DNA of 64,000 nucleotides from Rotaria sp. Silwood1 (Eukaryota; Rotifera; Eurotatoria; Philodinida; Philodinidae). Positions within the stretch are counted from its first letter, which is position 1; every line of letters starts with the position of its first letter. Made by a program: the position numbers and the translations under genes. The DNA lies in the NCBI GenBank assembly GCA_905250075.1, contig CAJNOP010000128.1:283441-347440 (forward strand), in the 5' to 3' direction. The notes beneath the pieces are model-generated. The model was not told the origin of the DNA, made no database searches, and was given only the letters and a program-made list of their open reading frames with translations. This document shows positions 58,128 to 64,000 of the stretch, in pieces.

Positions 58128-60937
58128 ATGAGACCACGAGTAACTTTTATACAAAGGCAAGAAACAGTTAAAAGGAAAAATCGTTCACATTTGGCAGCTC
58201 ATAAATGTCAAATATCACTCAAAAGAATGCAGAACAAGGTCAATCTGAAAAGATTACAAAAACGAAACTTCAAGCATGGTGAATTAACAGGTCTGAAAAT
58301 AAACGATATATTTGCTTACTTATCAATTGATGAAAAAAACAAATAATGAAGCTGCTGAAGAATTTGATAATGCAACATTTCATAGTGATTTTGAAAATGA
58401 ATATTTTGGTGATATTGACGAGGAAAATGTTATTCGTGATAGTGAAAATGAAAATGGAAAAGATTTTGAGGAAGAAGAAATGATTGAAGAAGATTTATGT
58501 GAGGAACAAATTGTATTTGGTAACGAGTTTTTCAATGTGGAAAGCTCGACAATGTCAACTCGTGACTATGATGAAATAGTGAGTAATAAAATTGATGGAA
58601 AAACCCATCTCTTTCTCTCATTATTTACTTATTCGAACTAAATTTATTACTATTGATATTTTCTTGACATTATGTTCTGGTATAGGATATTTCAGTAGTT
58701 TTATTAACTCTTAAAAAGAAGCACAAGTGCACAAACAACCTACTCAACGACTTATTAAAGCTTTTAATATTACTAAAGGTGCCAAATGTCCCATCGTCCT
58801 GGTACAAATTAAAACAAATTATTAGTAGGTCGAATACAAAACCAAAAGAAAAACAAAAATTGATTAATTTAACGCTATACTTTTGTCCAGAGTGTGAAAA
58901 TGAGTCTAGTGATTCAAATAAATGTACTAATCCGTATTGTTCATACAACACAAGCACATTAATACCACCTCACATATGTATGATAATGAATATTCACCAA
59001 CAAATAGAACAAGTTTTAAGATCGATCAAACGAAATGATTTGCATTTACCAGCGGAAAAATATAGAAATTCTAAAAAATCAATGACTGATATTCAAGATG
59101 GACATGTTTATACAAACATCTTATACTCATTGGAAAATGAACGTCAATCAAAGTTTATATCGTTAACATGTAACATTGATGGTGTAGCAGTTTATACAAG
59201 TAGTGAACAAAGCATGTGGACCTTCATAGCTTGTATAAATGAACTGAAGCGAACAATACGTTTTTCTATTGAGAATATTATTGGTAAAACACTTGTCAAA
59301 ATTTATCCTCTTGAATTTTTCTCTATATTTTAGTACTAGCAATCAGTGTAGGTCGTAAAAAACCATCACGAATCATTATGCAAAAGATGCTTTCTCCAAT
59401 AGTTCAACGTCTGTAAGCAATACAAAAACCAAATTTGTATCAAATCTCCATCGATTTCTATGATATACTGCGCGTTTATCTTATTGGAATTTGTAATGAT
59501 AAACCTGCGAATAGTCTTGTTCAGAATCAATCTGAACCAAATGCATTGTACGGTTGTTCCAAATGTGAAATTGCTGATTATTATCTTTTATTCTCGTCTA
59601 ACAAACCACGAAAAAATTATAAAAAAAACACCGTGCTTTAAAAAATCGCGAAAGTCAGACCATTTATGCGTTTCTCTAAAAACAGTCAAAATCGCGGTAC
59701 ATAAATATCACAGTGGCAATAGGAAAAACCGCGGTTTTCCCTATTGCCACCGCGATATTTATGTACCGCTGTTTTGATCGGTTTTTGAGAAACGCATAAA
59801 TAGTCTAACTTTCGCGGTTTTTTAAACCACAGTATTTTGTGAAAAAAACGGCGGTTAACCGCAGGTTTCTTATAACAATTTTTCATGGGAAGTAACTAAC
59901 GCTCACGTCTTTTTTGTTTTCTTTTTAGGATGTACAACACCAGCAAAAATTCACGCAACCCTAGCAAAATCAAAAAAAAATAACAACCACATATATTCGG
60001 ATTTTCCCAACACGAACAAATGAACAACCGCAAATGAGATCAAATGCTCGATGGCATGAAATAAGTCATGCTCTTCAAAATGGTCATGTTTTTTTTTACT
60101 GAAGATAATAAAACACATTCGTTTGGTTATGGAGGTGAATCGGAATTTACCAGTTTAGCATTGGTTGATCGTGGTACCTCTTTTATGAGCGATACTTTGC
60201 ATACAATCTATCATGGTGCTTTTGTACGTACAAAAGACTTTTTAAAAATAGGTAGTTATATATTATTCTCTGAAATAGAAGAAATTATTACAATTATGGA
60301 CAGAATCATCAAACAAGCAGCCATGGTCGATAGCACGTTTTCTTCCATTGATAAATCATGATCTTCAAAATATTCGTTATCGTAGCACAACAACAAGAGC
60401 ACCACGAAGTATAATTAAATGCATGAAGCTAAAAGCTAACGAGTCTCGAGTTTTATTATTGATTGGCTATCCCATCTTTAAAAAGTACTTACCAGAAGTG
60501 TATTATAATCATTTAAAAATGCTAGCGTTTGGCATTTGTATTAGAGAATCGCGTAATATTTCACCAGAAAATATATAAATGAAATGGAATTGTTATTATC
60601 CAGCTTTGTGGATAATTCTCCTTATCCTGAACGATATATCGTTCAGAATATTCATTCAGTAAAACATTTCGCAACAATCACAAAAGATTTTGGTCCGTTA
60701 TTCAATTATAGTACATTTAATTTTGAAAACATTATTGGTAAGATTATGTATAAACTATGGTTTTCATTATCCTTTTTCGTGTTTTTCCTTTCGTGCACAG
60801 GATATTTATCAGCATCTATTCATGGTACCAAACGACCAGGTAGTGAATTACTAACGAATCTTCAGCTATCCCAACAATCCTATTTCGCTTCAAAAAATCA
60901 TTGTTCATCATCAAATCTTTCGACGTTTATAGAATAG
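58128..60937 (+). pseudogene. CACTA/EnSpm-like transposase relic
   Basis: Successive open pieces follow the order of animal CACTA-like transposase-domain proteins. A basic N-terminus at 58128-58346 (HKCQISLKRMQNK). An acidic stretch at 58312-58641. A C4 zinc-type segment FCPECENESSDSNKCTNPYC with the core motif SLTCNIDGVAVYTSSEQSMW (about 58690-59333). Then RKKPSRIIMQKMLSPIVQRL and a stop (59350-59416), GICNDKPANSLVQ ... YGCSKCEIA (about 59490-59570), RTNEQPQMRSNARWHEISHA in another frame (about 60010-60070), and PRSIIKCMKLKANESRVLLL with FKKYLPEVYYNHLKMLAFGI (60348-60578). Last is HSVKHFATITKDFGPLFNYS with FNFENIIG and GYLSASIHGTKRPG (60620-60850). Frame changes, at least one internal stop and an inserted MITE make it non-functional, though some breaks may be introns. 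Terminal CACTA repeats were not found. Confidence 0.7.
59606..59889. mobile_element. ACCGCGGT-rich inverted-repeat MITE, copy A
   Basis: A 284-bp palindrome-like element inserted in the CACTA-like relic. The arms share CGAAAGTCAGACCATTTATG on the left and its near complement CATAAATAGTCTAACTTTCG on the right. The centre is AAAAACCGCGGTTTTCCC. Ends are CCACGAAAAAATTATAA and the complement CCCATGAAAAATTGTTATAA. The coding match of the host transposase stops just before it and resumes after it. Confidence 0.8.
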
Positions 60938-61145
60938 TTAGAAACTAAAAAAAGACATTGTCGTCAACAACAACAAATATCAAGTGAATATGTTTCAAAA
61001 GATGATTTAGAATTATTATATACATCAATTCCAAAGAAAAGGGCAGTGAAAACCATGAAATCAAGTAAGACATAAATTACTAAAGTTCATAATCAATTAT
61101 AACTAATAAAATGTAATTACTAATAATAGATCTTTAATTCATAAA

Positions 61146-61403
61146 CCCATGAAAAAAAAATTTGAAGAAAACCGCGGTTTTGAAAAACCAGCGAAAGTCA
61201 GACCATTTATGCGTTTCTCAAAAATCGGTCAAAACCGCGGTGTATAAAAACCGCGATGGCAACAAAGACAAACGCGGTTCGAGCTAACTTTTTTGCAAGT
61301 TTAACCGTGGTGGTTCCTGTTGTCACCGCGGTTTTGATCTGTTTGTGAAAAACGCAGAAATGGTCTGACTGTCGCGGTTTTCTTCAAAAATTTATTTTCG
61401 TGG
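61146..61403. mobile_element. ACCGCGGT-rich inverted-repeat MITE, copy B
   Basis: 258 bp, starting CCCATGAAAAAAAAATTTGA and ending TTTATTTTCGTGG. It shares with copy A the sequence CGAAAGTCAGACCATTTATG followed by CGTTTCTC, in the left arm, and several GCGGTTTT words. Both arms carry inverted GCGGTTTTG / CAAAACCGC. Clearly the same family as copy A. Confidence 0.8.
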
Positions 61404-61424
61404 AACATGTTATTCTTTTAGTTG

Positions 61425-61780
61425 TATTTCATCATTCATCGTTATCCACAAAAACCAGCTCAAAGTCAAAAACATTTTCCGATTCGAACGTGGTTTACAA
61501 GCATCTTAATAAAATCCACTATGGTATTATCCAAAGCATATTTTTTATCGAACAACAAGAAAGATATTTATTAAAAATACAACCATTACAAAATATTAAT
61601 TATGATTCGTTAAAAATTGGCTCTAAAGTATTTATTAATGAACATGTGATATTTGGCATTTTATCAAAGAGCGAAGTTCATTTAATATCATTGGAAAATA
61701 TCATTGAGAAGGCATGCTTCTACCATGATAATGAAACCTTTTACTTTGCTCGCTATCCAAATTTTTATGAATCTTCTTAA
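61425..61780 (+). pseudogene. C-terminal fragment of the CACTA-like protein
   Basis: An open frame just downstream of MITE copy B with SNVVYKHLNKIHYGIIQSIF ... EQQERYLLKIQPLQNI ... KVFINEHVIFGILSKSEVHL, ending at TAA at 61778-61780. This beta-rich 'YGxI' tail is commonly found at the end of animal CACTA-like transposase proteins, which would make it the last part of the relic, pushed away by the MITE insertion. Assignment is inferred from position and general resemblance. Confidence 0.45.
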
Positions 61781-62159
61781 ATATTTTTTATTTTCTTTCA
61801 TTACATCTTGCTTGCCAATAAGATAAACAACTCTTCTTTTATATTAATCGAAACCAAAAACTTTGCATTCTTAATAGTCGCTTCTATAAGACTTTGTAAA
61901 CGAATAATACTTTCTTTTACAATTCCACTTCGCTTACTTTTCAACAAAAGGATATTTTCAAAAAAAGATAACCAAGAGCATTTGTTATTAGTCGATTTGT
62001 TTAATTTGCACCACGATTTCAAACAAACGAATTACGTAATCTTGTTGTCGGACTAGATCAAACTCCATCTGTTATATCGACTTAAATAATGAATGAGTAC
62101 TCATACGTGTATTCGAAATCATCAGAGATTTCGTCACACATAAACCAAAGATCACTGCT

Positions 62160-62361
62160 ATATAAACCGCTAACATCATTAAGCACAAACTGCGGTTATT
62201 GTTGAGTATACCGTGGTATGTGACAGTGTCACAACCGCTATATTGAATACCGCGGTATGTGAAACCGATCGCAACCGCTATATTTAATACCGCGGTTTTC
62301 TTTAACGCGGTACACAAAATCGCGGTGAACCGCGGTTTTCTGCAAAAAATTTTTTCATGGG
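62160..62361. mobile_element. ACCGCGGT-rich element, copy C (partial)
   Basis: Right part of another element of the same family: four or more GCGGTATG / ACCGCGGTTTTC words and the terminal sequence AAAAAATTTTTTCATGGG at 62344-62361. The left end could not be fixed; matches begin near 62160. It abuts the next element with only four bases between. Confidence 0.55.
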
Positions 62362-62365
62362 AAGA

Positions 62366-62872
62366 TAGACCCCCGTGAATTATGAAAAACCCCAAAAGAT
62401 TAAATCCTCTTAGGTCTTCTGTCCAAAATTAAAGGCATTTTACTGAAATTTTAGCCTATGGCATGGTATATAACAATAAATCGAGTGACGGTATTTCGAC
62501 CTGAAATTTTGCCCACAGACAGGTCTATTTATGAGTAGGATATCCTGAAAATTTCAGCTGAAAAGAATGTTTTCTTCCCGAGATATTCAAGCCCCAAAAA
62601 TGACTCATATACTACAAAAGATGCTAAAATTTTCTGTTTTTTGGGATTTAAATATCTCGGGAAGAAAACATTCTTTTCAGCTGAAATTTTCAGGGTATTC
62701 TACTCATAAATAGACCTGCCTGTGAGCAAAATCTCAGGTCGAAATACTGTCATTCGATTTATTGGTATATACCTTGCCATAGGCTAAAATTCCAGTAAAA
62801 TGCCTATAACTTTGGACAGAAGGCCTAAGGAGCTTTAATCTTTTGGGGTTTTTCATAATTCACGGGGGTCTA
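62366..62872. mobile_element. 503-bp inverted-repeat MITE with TA flanks
   Basis: The element runs 62368-62870 and is flanked by TA at 62366-62367 and 62871-62872, as expected for Tc1/mariner-type insertion. Arms of about 240 bp are highly similar: left GACCCCCGTGAATTATGAAA, right its exact complement TTTCATAATTCACGGGGGTC. They meet at a loop of about 30 bases near 62620. No transposase; non-autonomous. The match between arms (above 90 percent by eye) suggests a recent insertion. Confidence 0.82.
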
Positions 62873-64000
62873 TATTTTGCACAAAGTCTGAACTCAAAAG
62901 GGGTTGGACAGTTGGCGATGTTCCCTCATGAATATAAATCCAAGATATCATGCAAGGCTTGTCATTACGAAAAACTACTTATTCGATTAAACCAACGTCA
63001 CATCGTAGTTAACCGAATATTTTTGAAATCATCGTTATGTACCATCGATTTACTACGGTTTTCATCAGATGATTGGTCATACATACTCACGTCTCCAATA
63101 ATAATAATTAGTCAATAACGTAAATGAATGTGATAGTGCATGTACTCTCAGGAGAAGCGGATAGAAAAAAAAAGGGGAAATGAGAATGACAAGCGAATAC
63201 ATAAACATGCAATCAACATACGTTTTTTCTCAATGCCTATTGAACGTCGACATAAAAAGAGGTCAACACGTGTGCCAACGTAAAAGTAGATACACTTTTG
63301 GTAAGCACTTTAAAACAGTAAATATATGTTGTCGCTCAACAAATTCTCTCCTCAAATTAATGAGAAAGACATTGCTAATATGTGTGGGCATCATCACTTA
63401 TCAGTTTCTATGATTCTTATATATGTATATGTTTTTGTAAGCATGTTAAAAGATATTTTGTATGAAGACTATCCTCATGAACAAACAGTAATTTAATAAT
63501 ATAATAAGTAGTTTCAACAGTTCAATATGCTTTTATAGTAGACTACGAGAATTCTTTTGAAACCATTCGCTAACGAACGGTTTCTTTGATTCTCAAACGT
63601 ATTTCCTAACTTTACTATGCATAGTCATGAGTCATTTTTATTTATATTACAAAGCAGAATTAGAAAGAAAAACTAGTCTTATGTGGATTCTTATTTGTTT
63701 TTTGTTTTTTGGAAATTATAAATTTGATTTTAATTGATGTCTTTCTTTTTTTTCCTTAAAACAACGCAAGATGTATGCTTCTGTTTTCAAGATAATACAT
63801 TTTTGAAATACAAATTAGCTCAAGGTGACATACAAAGGCGTAACATTACAATATTATATATAATAAAATTTTTTTTTAAATAGAAATCCATGTCTTGTTG
63901 ATTTAGCCAAATGTTCAAAAACTAAAATTTATTTTAATCAATTTTGTATTTAGAACTTTTTGTCCTATATTAATCAAAACAAGAGAAAAAGTCACTACAT
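62873..64000. other. Terminal stretch, nothing firm
   Basis: Open frames at 62843-63118 and 63180-63413 show no recognisable domain, though the first contains KISCKACHYEKLLIRLNQRH, which may be another bit of transposon protein. AT-rich to the window end. Confidence 0.35.

Noticed and set aside
1..64000. CRISPR arrays, rRNA and tRNA genes, bacterial operons
   Set aside because: No regularly spaced identical repeats, no cloverleaf or rRNA core sequence was recognised, and the gene structure is eukaryotic throughout.

Overview
The window is AT-rich, intron-bearing metazoan nuclear DNA, most likely from a bdelloid rotifer. The evidence is: spliceosomal introns of 50-100 bp with GT..AG ends mixed with introns of about 1 kb; animal-specific genes (a nuclear receptor with two DNA-binding domains, MORN3, GCNA, an extracellular TSP1/cystine-knot protein); and repeated runs of the hexamer TGTGGG, which is the bdelloid telomere repeat. 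I could not confirm the species. One 100-base run of N (49881-49980) is a scaffold gap, and the sequence changes character across it.

Left part, 1 to about 49.9 kb, is a gene-bearing arm. In order it holds: a hAT-like non-autonomous element (730-2517) with a second one nested inside it (1101-2102); the 3' part of a secreted protein gene with discoidin-like, TSP1 and two cystine-knot domains (+); a seven-exon nuclease-helicase gene (-, 12382 to 5670, 1311 aa); an aminoglycoside-phosphotransferase-like kinase pseudogene (+); a third hAT-like element with a perfect 8-bp target duplication (19338-20717); a 2DBD nuclear receptor (+); a phytanoyl-CoA dioxygenase family gene (+); MORN3 (-); GCNA (-, 11 exons) with an uninterrupted 390-codon ORF nested in one intron and a foldback element in another; a cytochrome P450 pseudogene (-); another hAT-like element (44494-45107); and a coiled-coil protein gene that runs into the gap. 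I checked the gene models for the nuclease-helicase, the dioxygenase, MORN3 and GCNA by summing exon lengths: each is a multiple of three and every junction keeps frame.

Right part, about 50 to 64 kb, is transposon-rich and has the look of subtelomeric DNA. It carries at least four inverted pairs of TGTGGG / CCCACA tracts, a 0.77-kb near-palindrome inside a larger inverted structure, a decayed KDZ-type transposon ORF with CxC cysteine clusters, a decayed CACTA/EnSpm-like transposase in several pieces, at least three small elements rich in ACCGCGGT, and a 503-bp inverted-repeat element flanked by TA. No intact host gene was recognised there.

The genes do not form a pathway. The most unusual points are the telomere-repeat hairpins sitting just 5' of transposase-like ORFs, the 2DBD receptor, the bacterial-style RecB-nuclease/SF1-helicase fusion, the ORF nested in GCNA, and the nested hAT insertions.
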